Assembly: GCA_002914805.1 (NCBI GenBank)
Contig: JXTB01000113.1
Span: 466,090-530,089 of the forward strand
From: Parasponia andersonii
Lineage: Eukaryota; Streptophyta; Magnoliopsida; Rosales; Cannabaceae
DNA length: 64,000 bases
Reading direction: 5' to 3'
The notes under the pieces were generated by a model that searched no databases, was not told the DNA's origin, and worked only from the letters and a program-made list of their open reading frames with translations. Positions within the stretch are counted from its first letter, which is position 1. The number at the start of each line of letters is the position of its first letter. Made by a program: the position numbers and the translations under genes. This document shows positions 11,401-23,169 of the stretch, one piece after another.

Positions 11401-14400
11401 TTTAAGTGTTCACATCCCTTAATATGTGATTGGTTGTAAGCTAAATGCTAGATGCTTATACTCGTGCAGCAGCCCTTGTAATACCAATCCTCATCCACGG
11501 TGCAGTTCATAGATTGAGATTAGATTTCTAGAATGAAAATTCTTGAAGTGTGCGTTTTAAGTGCTGACATTAGCTTACAGTGTGTTTGTGTACAACTTTT
11601 ATGTCGTATTATAAGTGGCAAATTTTATTCTGATTTTGTTGCAATAACTGTGCAGAATATTGGAAATATTGCTAAAGGTTCTCCTCCAAATGGAAGCACT
11701 GGTAGATCTATTGCTCTTCCAGCTGCAGCCTCATGGTATGTGATTATTATTGTTATTAATATTATTAGTATTATTTTGCATTAGGCCTTTAATTTATTAT
11801 TTTAAGTTCTTATTTTTTCAAATTAAATATGGCAGGGGAATGCGTGGTTCAAATTGCCATCCACTAGCTGCAAATTTAACGTGTACAAATGGACTTCCCA
11901 AACAGAAACCTGAGACAGTAAGTAATACACTGGCATTTTCATCAGCAGTTGCTGGCACTGCTCAGACTTCCATAACGCATGGGGATGGAGGGAAGATACA
12001 ATCATTAGTTGAAGAAGGTCAAAATATTGATGCTATAGTTAAACCTGAAACATTGAAGCCTGTGAAACAGCATAATAACTTGGATTCTCAGAGCAGTATG
12101 CCTGAGAAACCTGCTGGACTTGATGAACCCCCTTCTGTAAACTTGACCAACCAGTTTTCTTGTCCACCAGTTTCAAGAGATGATGATGACAGAGGCATTA
12201 GTATGCCACCAAGCATTTCAAATAATCCTGACCGGGAGAGGCAGTCTTCTAGTTCTGGTAATGAAAATGAACTGTTTATCACTTCTGAAGGTCGGGTCCA
12301 GAATCTGTGCTCTGAAATTTCATCATTGTGCATTGATAGAAATGTCATGGATGAACACTCTGGTAAAACTACACCTAGTAGTGCATTCTCGGATCACTCC
12401 TTAAATAAATCTCCTGTGAATCAAGGGTTGCAACAATATTATAGTGAGCACTCTAGAGAACCTTCTACAATATCTCAGAAAGTGGCAACATCTGTTAATG
12501 AGGTTGGTGGTTCAAGAGATCAACCTGACTGGATATCAGATTCACAAACACAAGTAATATCAAATACATCTTCCGAGTTGGAAGAGGACATAATATCTTT
12601 TGATAATCAACGACTCAAGGATCCTGAAGTTGTGAGTCGTTTGACTTATTTGCCAAATTCGACCAGTTCATTCCATACTTCAAGTCATTCTTGCTCTCCT
12701 TATCAACAACATGAGGAGTATGCTGCAGTTAATTCAAGTCCTGATCGTCTGTTTGTGGATAACAAATTTAGAGATATTTCTTTTATAGGTGCGTCTACGA
12801 CATCATTAACATCTAATGGGTACCCTAATAACTTGGCAGGCAGCTACATTGGTTCTGAAAGAACCTCAGAGCATTCTTTTTTGCATCTAAATGAGGATAC
12901 AGGGAAGCACTTGAGAAGATTTCTGGGTGATGCAGCTAATACTGATGTCAATTCTGTTGTAGATAAGGGGGAGAGTAGCATAATTTCAAATATATTATCA
13001 CTGGACTTTGATACTTGGGATGAATCATTGGCATCTCCTCAGAATTTTGCTAAATTGTTGGGAGACGATGATAAACAGTCTGGATCTCATAGATTATCAA
13101 GTTCTTGGAAGGCACAAACGAACAACCAGTCCAGGTTCTCTTTTGCAAGACAGGAGGATTCTGTACATCAAGCATTTGATGTACGGCCATCACATAATAT
13201 CATTGGGCAATTGTCAAATAACCACCCTTCCAGCCATGATTTTGCTGAAAACAGAGATCTATATTTTGATAAGCTTGGGCTTGGTAATGGTTTCTCCTCT
13301 GGTGGTTTTGAAGAATCCGAGAATCATGCCAGTAACCATTCGGCTCTCCCTTCTAATAAGCTTTCTGGTGTGTATTGTTTCAGCTTCAAAAACTTGTTTA
13401 TGTTACTGAAATAATACATTTTGGCCCATCTATAGTGTAATTTGTTTTATTTTTTCACCTGTGGCTACGGTGATTTAGAAAAGTGTGCAATTTTTATGGT
13501 GTTTTTTAATGTGGTCAGTAGATTTTTCAAGAATAGCACTCTAAATAGATGGCCTTGAGTTATTTTCTTGTAAGAAATAACCGTGCTTATTATAATTGGG
13601 TATTGATGTGCAATTTTAGAGTGACTTTATTGGTATGGCTAAACCATTTTTGGTCAAAAATTATTCTGGTAATATCGATGATATGTGCCTTACCTTGTTT
13701 TTACTGAGTCTGTAGTTGCTTCTGTGGCTTGTGCAATTGTGACCAGTTATAGATTTGATTTCTTTGTTTTTTGTGATGCTGTTAGGATGATAGTTTCCTA
13801 GATATTTGGTTCCTTACCATTGCTTTTGCAATGTTTCCAGCAGTTTCAAGGGCTCAAATTTCAGCTCCACCTGGATTTTCGGTGCCCAGCAGGGCACCTC
13901 CCCCAGGCTTTGCATCTCATGAAAGGTTGGACCAAACATTTGACTCCTTACCTGGTGAGCTTAAGATACTATATTTTTCAACTATGAGCTATGCATGTCT
14001 TTTTTTGTTCAGAATGATCAAGTTCTAATTTGTTTTTGAATTCTCAGGGAATCGCTTGCTTGATACTTCCTCGTTGTTGAGAAATGTATATCAATCACAG
14101 GTTACTGGAAACATGGGTAACACTGCAGATATAGAGTTTATGGATCCTGCTATATTGGCAGTTGGTAAAGGAAGGCTTCAAGGTGGGCTGAATAATCCGG
14201 CCTTAGAAGTGAGACCAAACTTCCATTCGCAGTTAGGTTCTTTTGAAAATGATGCGAGACTCCAACTTCTGATGTCAAGATCCCTCTCCCCGCAGCAGAA
14301 CCTTAGATTTCCCGACATTGGAGACAGCTTTTCTCATTTTAGTGATTCTTATGGAATACCTTCAAGACTAGTTGATCAATCACAAGTGAACAATTTATCC

Positions 14401-14652
14401 CCATTTGCACAGATGTCCCTCCAACAGTCCAGAAATGGGCTTATGTCAAATGGCCATTGGGATGGGTGGAGTGAGGTTCAAGGTGTAAACACGGGCATGG
14501 CGGAGCTTCTTCGAAATGAAAGACTAGGATATAATAAGTTTTATGCTGGTTATGAGGACTCGAAGTTTCGGATGCCCAGTTCAGGCGATCTATATAACAG
14601 AACTCGGATGCCCAGTTCAGGCGATCTATATAACAGAACATTTGGGATGTAA
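8436..14652 (+). CDS. NOT4: NOT4/CNOT4-like E3 ubiquitin ligase (RING-RRM-CCCH), CCR4-NOT subunit
   Basis: Spliced CDS: 8436-8528, 9033-9160, 9276-9429, 9519-9628, 9887-9970, 10082-10130, 10244-10335, 11091-11229, 11656-11735, 11836-13367, 13841-13954, 14048-14652; every junction keeps frame, giving 1,059 aa. A C4C4 RING uses C9, C12, C26, C28, C33, C36, C53 and C56 (motifs CPLC, CKC, CVWC, CPAC), the arrangement specific to NOT4. An RRM follows at about 109-195 (VYIVGL as RNP2). A CX8CX4CX3H finger uses C199, C208, C213 and H217. The remaining ~800 residues are Ser/Asn-rich and disordered-looking, mostly in the 1.5-kb exon, with a PPGF-type proline patch near 830. The family joins the CCR4-NOT deadenylase and ubiquitinates ribosome-associated and other substrates. 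Two acceptors are NAGNAG (9272/9275 and 13840/13843). The C-terminus carries a duplicated 12-residue unit. Confidence 0.93.
14569..14640 (+). repeat. 36-bp coding tandem duplication at the NOT4 C-terminus
   Basis: Codons for RMPSSGDLYNRT occur twice in succession (14569-14604 and 14605-14640), followed only by FGM and stop. The two DNA copies are almost identical, so the duplication is recent or conserved by gene conversion. It keeps the reading frame. Confidence 0.9.
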
Positions 14653-15560
14653 TTCTAGCTCAATTGATATCTTGACTGGTTGGCAATGATTGAGAGAAGC
14701 TGAAAGGTGTATTGCGTGGTGTTGTGGCCTTGTACTCGATGGAATTGACTTATAACTGGTCTCAGTAAGCAGCTGATGTAGGATCGAGCTCCCAAAAAGC
14801 ATGGGCTTTTAATCCTGCAGGTAAGAGTCAGATCTCGTTTAGTTTGTGGACTAGATGGTTCTGCATTACTACTAGTTGTACTGGGTAAGTAGAGTAATGG
14901 ATTGCATTGTTGCAAGCAAGGTAATGTGGCTTCAAGATTGTATCGTTTTGGCTACCTTATGTTTGAATTCAGAATATGAGTTAAGTGTTGACAAGGTGAA
15001 GTGTGCATCTCATTTCTGCAACCGCATTTTGAATTTGAGCCTAAGTAAATGTCGTCCTTTTAATTGAAAGTTATGGCTATAGCACTTCTCTTTATTTGGT
15101 CATTTGTAATCCTCAGGGTCCTGAAGTTTTATTGACATGAGTTAAAAATAATTGGGTTGAATAACCCAAAAGAACGAAGGAAAAAAAGAAACGAACTGAA
15201 ATCAATATAGGGGCATGAGTGGATTCATTCGCAATCTATTTCTTTTTATATTAAATTTATATTATTTGCTGTTCCTCGTAAAACTGGTGGATACACCGGA
15301 GGAGGTCTCCCTCTCTCTCTCTCTCTTTTTTTTTTTTTTTTTTCCTCTCCCCTGGTTGCAAGTCCACATAAAGAACACTCCTTTTGCGATTCTTTTATTT
15401 ATTTATTTATTTATTCAATCGTATCTTTATTCATTTGCAGGTAAAGTATTGCTGTGATCTACTACTATATCTGATGTGAAGACTGTCTTGGAGCTGCTGT
15501 ATATGATTCGACTTTTCATCATCTGGATGTCTGGTATTTGCATCTTAAATAGAAGTCTGA
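14653..15560 (+). other. NOT4-type gene: 3' UTR, possibly with an intron
   Basis: No coding frame follows the stop. A donor-like CTGCAG/GTAAGAGTC at 14820 and an acceptor-like TTCATTTGCAG near 15440 could define a 3'-UTR intron that removes the poly-T and CT tracts at 15309-15343. The polyadenylation site is not identifiable with confidence. Confidence 0.35.
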
Positions 15561-16740
15561 CTAAAATCTGGTCGTTGCACGCTACTAAATAGTTGAAATC
15601 TGACCCCTTCCGCTTTTTTTTTTAAAGGGTTTTATAATACTGCCTTCACAATTTACACATACTGAGGTTACATTCAAATTAATTTGAACTGAATTTTCCT
15701 CTCCTATTGCTTCAGTGTTTTCTCGTCAAAACGTTTTGGTATTGTCGTCGAAGTTTTTTCTATATATAATATACAAATGTTGCGTGAGTGTTCAGAATCA
15801 GAATACCTGCCTAGCTATTATTGTTATATATTCAAGTTCGGGGTCTGGTGTATCCTGATGGTTTCTGGGATCAAAGTCTGCCACTTCCACGAGGAAACCA
15901 ATTTCGACTTTTGGTGTAAATGATTTAGAGACTCTTTCCTATTAATGATTTGGTAGTTTTATAGATTTTAGTAGTATCATATTTGTTTTTCGTTATTGAA
16001 CTTGGTGATCAACACGTTCAGTGAGCAGGATGGTGCCCTTATGAGGCTAGATGTTATTCTTAAGATGTCATTTTACTTTCGTTAAAAAAAGGTCTATACT
16101 TGAAATTGTTTCAAAAGAGTGATTATGTATAGACTGTAAGGAAATGAAAGACAATAGATCTGCTCAACTGATGAACTTGAGGGACCATTACTCTAGTGCG
16201 ACAATAATTCTCCTGAATCATGAATATCGCATAAGAGTGAAATATTTATCGAGTTTATGTTACTCTTCTTTTTTTTTTAATTAATTGTTTTCTGAAGAGA
16301 ACAAAACCTGTATTACTATTATGATTTCCAAATATAGCATTACAAAACAAAATACATAAAAGTATAGTGTATATTGCATTTGTGGCAATAGCAATAGCAA
16401 TAGCAATTTTTTCTTTTTTCTGTTTTTTTTTAGAGGGAAGTATATTAGTAGCAACTAGCAAACTCTAATTCATGGAGCAAACTACTCACGACACGAGATC
16501 TCTGTAAGTTAACGGAAAAATAGACAATTAAATCTGTTCTTATTAGTAAACAAACTTAATATCCATAAAATAAAAAGGCATATAAGAGTGTAAAGGAGGA
16601 AAAAAAAACCTTAGGTGGTGCCAATTTGACTCGCTATGTAAAAGTCGATAAGCGGAAAACGGTTGGCATGTTCACGTTGGTTTCTATTTTTTTTTTTTTT
16701 CAAATTCAATGGGAAATTGGTTTTACTTGTCTAAAAAGCA

Positions 16741-16860
16741 GGTTTGTTTTTTAGTCGTTGAATCATAATCTAATAATCTAATGATTATAATAATTTGAGA
16801 GGTTTGTTTTTTAGTTGTTGAATCATAATCTAATGATTATAATAATTTAAATAGTTATAA
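16741..16860. repeat. Tandem duplication, period 60 bp
   Basis: GGTTTGTTTTTTAGTCGTTG at 16741 and GGTTTGTTTTTTAGTTGTTG at 16801 each start a copy that continues through AATCATAATCTAATGATTAT. The first copy has an extra internal TAATCTAA repeat. Confidence 0.8.
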
Positions 16861-17519
16861 AAAATAATAATTATTATTATTTATTATTTATTATTTATTA
16901 TTTTTTTCTCTTTAAATTTTACATGAAAAAATGTGCGATCAATTTTAATAGATTAGTGCCATATATATATAACTCATAATTTTTATTCCTTTTTTAAAAA
17001 AAATATATCTATGCATTTTCACTAATATCAAATAAGATTTTTTATTTGTATTTTTTTATCAAATTTCACCATATCCATATATATAGTCAAAATCCGAGTT
17101 CATAATTGGAAACGAATATATTTAACTTATAATAGAATTCAAAAAAAATTGTATGTGAAAGTTGTTACTATTGGATTCCTAAGAGATTAAAATTATTTTT
17201 TAGTCTAGATGATTGTCTTCTGACTATTTTTATAGATACTTAGAGATAATTTTAAATATTTCTACAACAATTTTAGATTTTAATTTTGACTATATATGCA
17301 AATCCGGTGAGATTTGATAGAAAAAATAGAAATAGTATATTTTATTTGATATTAATGAAAAGATGTAAATTTTTTTTAAGGCTAAAAATTGTGGATTTTT
17401 CACCATACTATGTCGAATGAATGAAGAGTTTCCATTATCTTGTCGTAATATTATCTGATACTTTTGCTTCAACATCGTCCTCTACCCCTCTAAATAATTA
17501 ATTATTATATTAGGCAAAG

Positions 17520-17735
17520 GCTACAAAGATAACGGTCTCATTCTCAGGTTTTTAAAGATTGAACTTAGGTGCTCCGCATAAAAAGGAAGTGTGGCTATCA
17601 CCATATTACTCCTCTGACCGTGAGCACTTTATTTATTTATTTATTTTTGATAATTGGTGATGGAAAAATTTAAACTCAATACTTCAATATTAGAGGTATG
17701 TGTGGCTACCAATCAAGCTATACTTGTGACCATAA
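17520..17735 (-). mobile_element. Possible pair of degenerate tRNA-type SINE fragments
   Basis: On the minus strand, TAGCTTGATTGG (A-box-like) near 17720 is followed by GTAGCCACACATACC and a weak B-box-like GAGTTTAAATT. Further on, GATAGCCACACTTCC and AAGTTCAATCT repeat a similar order. The promoter boxes are poor matches and no target duplication was found, so this is tentative. Confidence 0.25.
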
Positions 17736-20700
17736 TCATAATCACTCTTAAAACTTCATGTATATATGTCTTTTGGAGTTTCTTGTAATTTTTCATATAA
17801 ATATACACATATTCAATTAGTTTCTAAGAAGCATTCATGATACCTTATGTAGATACATTTGGTGCTAACTGCTAAGCACCTACAGCAATGATTCGGGGCT
17901 TGCCTGTTAATTTTAGGGTGGAGTTCAAACTAAGAGGTGTCTTATAGGCTATAGTATATTGATTGATTTTAGACTTCTATTGTCGGCAACCATTATGCTT
18001 GTTGGTGCTTGTAGCCTAAGGTATCTCTTCTTTCAAAAAATCTGAAAGCCCTTGGGAAAACTATTGATTATCATTCTTCATTTTTTCATGAAAATAATTG
18101 GTTTTGGAATTTGCTATTTTTATTTTTAGTTCTCATTCTTCTGAAAATGGAGTTGATAACGTGATTGTTGCTCAACAAGGAATTAGTAGACGTTAAAATA
18201 TTAGCGTGTGTTGAGTGGTTCTGGTGAAAATGATGACATAGCAAGTGGGCCTTCTTGTCCTCGGCTTACTTGAAAGATATGCATCTTTAAGGAGCCCAAT
18301 GAGCCAGATATAACCCTATTCGTGGAGCCCACATTCTTTTTTAAATTAAAAAATAAAATAAAAAGAAAAGAAAAACAAGAGATCTAAACAAAGTTACATT
18401 TTATAAAACAACATATCATATTGTTTTTAAAAATTCAACACTTGTAGTCGGCAAAGAACCTATGTTGCGATGAAGAACACAATATCACTTAGGGCTTGAA
18501 AATTACTGAGAGTCCTTTTACTAACTCCACATTTTTGTAGCCAATAGGGAAAAAGAAACGGTGAAGCACTTTTACAAAATTCGATGAAAATCAGTTCACT
18601 TAGAAACGTTTATTGCTTGTTCGTTTTTTTTTTTTTTTCACTACTACAAAATTCATGTAGAGAACGAGAATGAGTTTTGCAAAGCGTCAGGACGCATCAC
18701 AACCCTCCATCTTATGACGTATATTTAAATCATATGAAAGAGAAGGACTTAGAGATAATCCAACGCCTTCTAAGGATTTAGTTCCATCAATTTTTCTTCC
18801 TCTTCAATTTAGATATGACCTACGTTTTTTGTTTTGTCTTATTTTTTAAAATGCATATGACTTAGCCCGACGCAGTAGGTCTCAGACCGTATAGAATTGC
18901 GTAAGTTATGTTTAGTACAATGTATAAAAACTCTGTATTAATTAAACTTAATATTATGTTTAATATATTATGTCTAATTATATTTTTGTACTGTATTATT
19001 TAATAAAAAATTAAAATTTAATAAAATATAAAAATTATTATCTAATATCGGAAAAATGTCTATATCACATTATATTATAATATTGATTCTCCTCCTTTTT
19101 TTATCCTTAATTTCTCTATCATGAGTTTCTCTTTTATCTTTTTCTCTCTTCATATTTTATCTTATGTAATTCTATCTTTTTTAAAAATAGTATTTTTCTA
19201 AATATTTTTCAAAAATTAAAATTAAAAAATAATATTTTTGAAAAATAATTTTTGAAAGTAATAATTTTCAAAATAATTTCTAAATAAACTTTTAAAAAAT
19301 GTATTTTTCAAAAATTAATTTTTAATGCATCGTGCAAAATCAGACATAATATTATAATAAAATAATACAATATATATCTCATATACACGTCGTAATACAA
19401 TAAAATACCGTCCGCGTGCCAAACATATGATCTCAATACGCATTTTTAGAGCAATAGAAGAATGACAGGTGGTTATCTATCCATAAACAGTCGAGAGTCG
19501 TCCTAAGGTGCTGGTCTAAAACTTATCATTTTATCCTCGTTGTGGGAAGCTTTTTGGTCTCCTTAAAACATGTCATTTCGACACTCTTACCACAGCAGGA
19601 ACCCCCAAAAAAAAACAAAAAAAAAAAAGGCAAATTGGCTTGGTTTTGGGTGGAATTTGAAAGGTGGATTTTTTGCCCATCAAAATATTTATTATATTTT
19701 ATTTTGCGATGGACTAGTGAGTTGTGGCAGAGGCAGTGGCACCACTCCACATCAAAAAGCCCACTAAACACCATCACTAGGCTTCCCCCACCAATTGGGT
19801 GTCTCAATCAGCGCCACACAACAAAAATATTTGTTTAATGTTTCAAATTAAATGCAAAAATCTATTTAAAATCCACACCAACCAGAAAATAGACGGTAGG
19901 GCACCACCACACGGTCCACACTGAACCTGAAAGTCCAAATCCAACACAATTGAGCTGGGGCCCATTTAACAGTGAAGGAGTTGAGAGTCATTAAAAAATA
20001 GATCCAACTGGGCTTGGGCCCACCACGTGTTTCGAAATCACATGGTGAGACCCATGTGCGTTTCTCTTCGGCCCTTTTCAATCATGGGGTGAGAGAGGGC
20101 AAGGAAAAGAGTTCGTTTTCTTCCTGTGTAGGATTATGAGTGGGGATATTATGTTTCAAGAGGAATGTATAGGACAGAAGAACCTCCAAAACTCTTTACC
20201 TAACTTAGCTTTTCTTTTTCTTTTTTGTATTTATTTTATTTATTTACTTTGTAATCATAAAAGCCTTTGCAATATCTGGGCTCAGCTCATTACATGGAAA
20301 TTCTAGTAATATTTCATATCAGTGTTGTATTAACAAGTGTGACAATGGATGATTGTGATTGGAAGCACAACACTTCATAATATATACACAAGTTTTTAAC
20401 TTCATTTTGCGAGTGCATTCGACTCTTTTTGTCAAATTGAATAAACGAATATGAGAAAAGAAACCTAGGAGGACTATTTGGTAGTTATATTCTTTTTCAT
20501 TGTTCAAGCTCAAATCCTTGCAAGAATGGTACTTATTTTAATCATGTGATGATATATAGTTGTTAAATTCCTTGTTTCAAGATCCTACATTATAAGATTT
20601 TGTGTGAATCAAAACAGGGATAGCCCCCCATTCCCCATAGCAAACAACAGGAAAGAAAGTATTGGAAATTTGACTAAAAAAGGAAGACGATGAAGATGAG

Positions 20701-21929
20701 TTTGGTTTGGATTGGAAGCTGAAATTTCAGCGCATGCATTCAATTGGCTGTTGAGACTTGAGAGAGAGGGATATAAAGCCACACTTTATCTTTGTAGTCA
20801 GTGGTCATAGACCTCGAGATTGCCTCTCTCTCTCTTTTTTTTTTCCTCTCTAATTTATTTTTTTTTTCTTTTTTTTTTTTTGTTTCTTTCCCTCTCCCAC
20901 AAGCTATGTAGATGGGGCGCTATGCATATAAATTAATTACCAATCAGTTTCCTTGATGGTTTTTTGTGCATATTAGACATGTAATCATTACACACAATTA
21001 TCAATTCTCTAAAATATACAAAGGAAAATAACCCCAAAAAAAAAAAACTTATTTTTGTATATTTTATGTTCGCAAATCAAATTACCTATTAAAAGAAAAC
21101 CCGCATTGTATCTTTATAAACCTGATTGCTGGGGCATTCCATTATTATTATATTATATGTTGTAGCCTTGTGTTGTACTTGGGGTCATTAAAAGCCTAAT
21201 GCCAATGCTTCTCTTCATATATGTATATATATATATATATATACATAGTACATATACAATGACACTATTATCAACGTGGCATTTCTAGGTTATTAACATT
21301 ATTGTTTGTCCCTCACGTAACCACGTACATAAAATTTTATCGACGTCAACGGTTATTTATATAAATCTTTTCGTGACATGATTTCGACTTTCTGTTTTGT
21401 AATAAAAAATGAGTATTGTACCAATTTTTTTTAATAAAAATATTTTCTCTAAAAAAAAAACATTGTTTGTCCGTCACACAACAACTTGGAATTTCTTATG
21501 TCCACTCCAAGATCTCAAGGGTAGGACATATTTCGGCTTTGTTTTGGGTCAACAATAAAAGTCAGGGCCTACAAAAGCAGAGAAATAAATCATGCTGGCC
21601 CTCTCTAATCTACCATCCATATATGATAGATATATCCCATAAGCTTTAATTGCATCAAATTAAAAAAAGAAATTATTTGAAAGTTCCAAAAGTGGCCTGG
21701 TAACTTGATACTGTTCGTCCATCTAACCTCCCAGCTAGGAAACCTTTTAAGTTACATTTATTTCAATGGGTCGAGGGCTGTCCCCAATTTATGGTGTCTT
21801 TATCCCAGGAGTGAATAACTGAGTGGCAAATGGGAAATGTCCGCCCTTTTAGGTCTCATTTACTTTTTGCATATTTATCTCATTTTCCTTCTGGTAATTG
21901 TAAATTGTACTAATTCAAAAAATACCCCT

Positions 21930-22375
21930 GCATTATGCCTAAATACCACCTAATCCGAAAGTATCCAATCTATTATTCAAAAAACAAGAAAAAAAACTAT
22001 ACTTTTGTGTATCTTTTAGCCAAAAGATAGTAAAATATCTAAAATACCCCACATGTGTTGTTACTAAATACTCATAGTTATTGTTTTTTCTTTAAAAAAA
22101 AAATAATAAAACTTTCTTATTTTCAAATTAAAAGAAAATGCTGATGACGTGTTTATTGAACAATAGTTTTCGTTTTTCTAACAAGGAAAAAAAAAAGTTA
22201 CTTGGGTATTAATATCACAAGGGTGTTATTGTTATTTAAAAGAAATTTAGTCAAAAATTTTGACAAAAAGAGAAGGATGTTACTTTTTTTTTCAATTTAA
22301 GAAAACAAAAGGAATATTTTTGGATTTTTTAAGAAAAAAATTGTAAACATGATATTTAAGCATTGTTAAATACGT
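21930..22375. mobile_element. MITE with imperfect terminal inverted repeats, copy 1
   Basis: The left end contains CATTATGCCTAAATACCACC, and the reverse complement of the right end contains ACAATGCTTAAATATCATG. The interior is A/T homopolymer-rich with no frame. Its right half is similar in inverted orientation to 22880-23000 (shared elements: CAAAAATATYCTTT, then AAATTTTTGACTAAATT). The general form resembles Mutator-type MITEs; I could not identify a 9-bp target duplication. Confidence 0.45.
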
Positions 22376-22842
22376 GAAGCCTAATTATATTGACAAAGAT
22401 AGCCCAAGACGAAATATTGTGCATATGTACACGCAAATCAACCTATGAATAAAGTTGATGTGGAGATTAAACATCTGTGTATGCATGGTTTCTTGTAATG
22501 TCTCTGTAGTAAAAGCTTAGACACATTAATCCACAACAAGCATAATAGAGATGGTGTTTTTAGAATTAATTATCTCTTGTAAATTCAAATATGGGTTTTT
22601 TTTCCCCATCTTTTTGCCAAATTTTCAGGATTTAAGAGGATAATATACCCTTTGGATTTGCTCAAACAAATTTTTGTTCCAAAAGTTTAAACACTTTGAC
22701 AAATTAAAATATTGTAAATAGATAAATTATAATCTCAAAAGCCCAATTTTTCGTATTGGTTTACTCGACAACATTTTTATTTTTGTTATGTGTTTTTTTT
22801 TTTTTGAAAGAAGAAAATGGTGAAAATTCTTTCTAGGGATAA

Positions 22843-23165
22843 CCTAAAAAAAAACCCTTTTATTTTAGCTAAATATCATATTTAACTCTCTTTTTATAAA
22901 ATTCAAAAATATCCTTTCTCTTTTAGAAAAAAATAACCATTTTTCCTCTTTTTGGTTAAATTTTTGACTAAATTAAATTATTTTTTAAATGACATTAATA
23001 TTCATAGAATACTAATATCAAAACAATCTTTGATTGATTTCTTTAAAAAATAATAATCTAAAAAATTTTAAAAATAAAGAGAATATTTTTAGGTTTTACG
23101 AGAATAGATAGTTAAACGAAATATTTAATAATAATAAATGTGGTATTTTAGGGATTATCTATTCT
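22843..23165. mobile_element. MITE, inverted diverged relative of the 21.9-kb element
   Basis: The left arm (AGGGATAACCTAAAAAAAAA... CAAAAATATCCTTTCTC) and the reverse complement of the right arm (AGATAATCCCTAAAATACCA... CTAAAAATATTCTCTTT) are similar, giving a fold-back structure. The stretch around TTAAATTTTTGACTAAATTA matches the neighbouring element on the opposite strand. Ends are approximate. Confidence 0.45.
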
Positions 23166-23169
23166 TTCA

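Larger units (their letters stand above)
15561..21899. other. Intergenic, no gene seen
   Basis: AT-rich sequence. Visible structure: a direct tandem repeat of a ~60-bp unit at 16741-16860, two possible degenerate SINE fragments at 17520-17735, a CACTA-like end at 18639, and a less AT-rich segment at 19890-20110 with GGGCCCA-type motifs and a CACGTG G-box (near 20023). There is a CT-rich segment at 20823-20895 following a TATA-like GATATAAAGCC, and a TA microsatellite at 21222-21242. None is attached to a recognisable protein. Confidence 0.5.

Noticed and set aside
11823..12404. Frames on both strands over the large NOT4 exon
   Set aside because: The spliced NOT4 reading frame runs through this exon in phase with its neighbours; the others are shadows.
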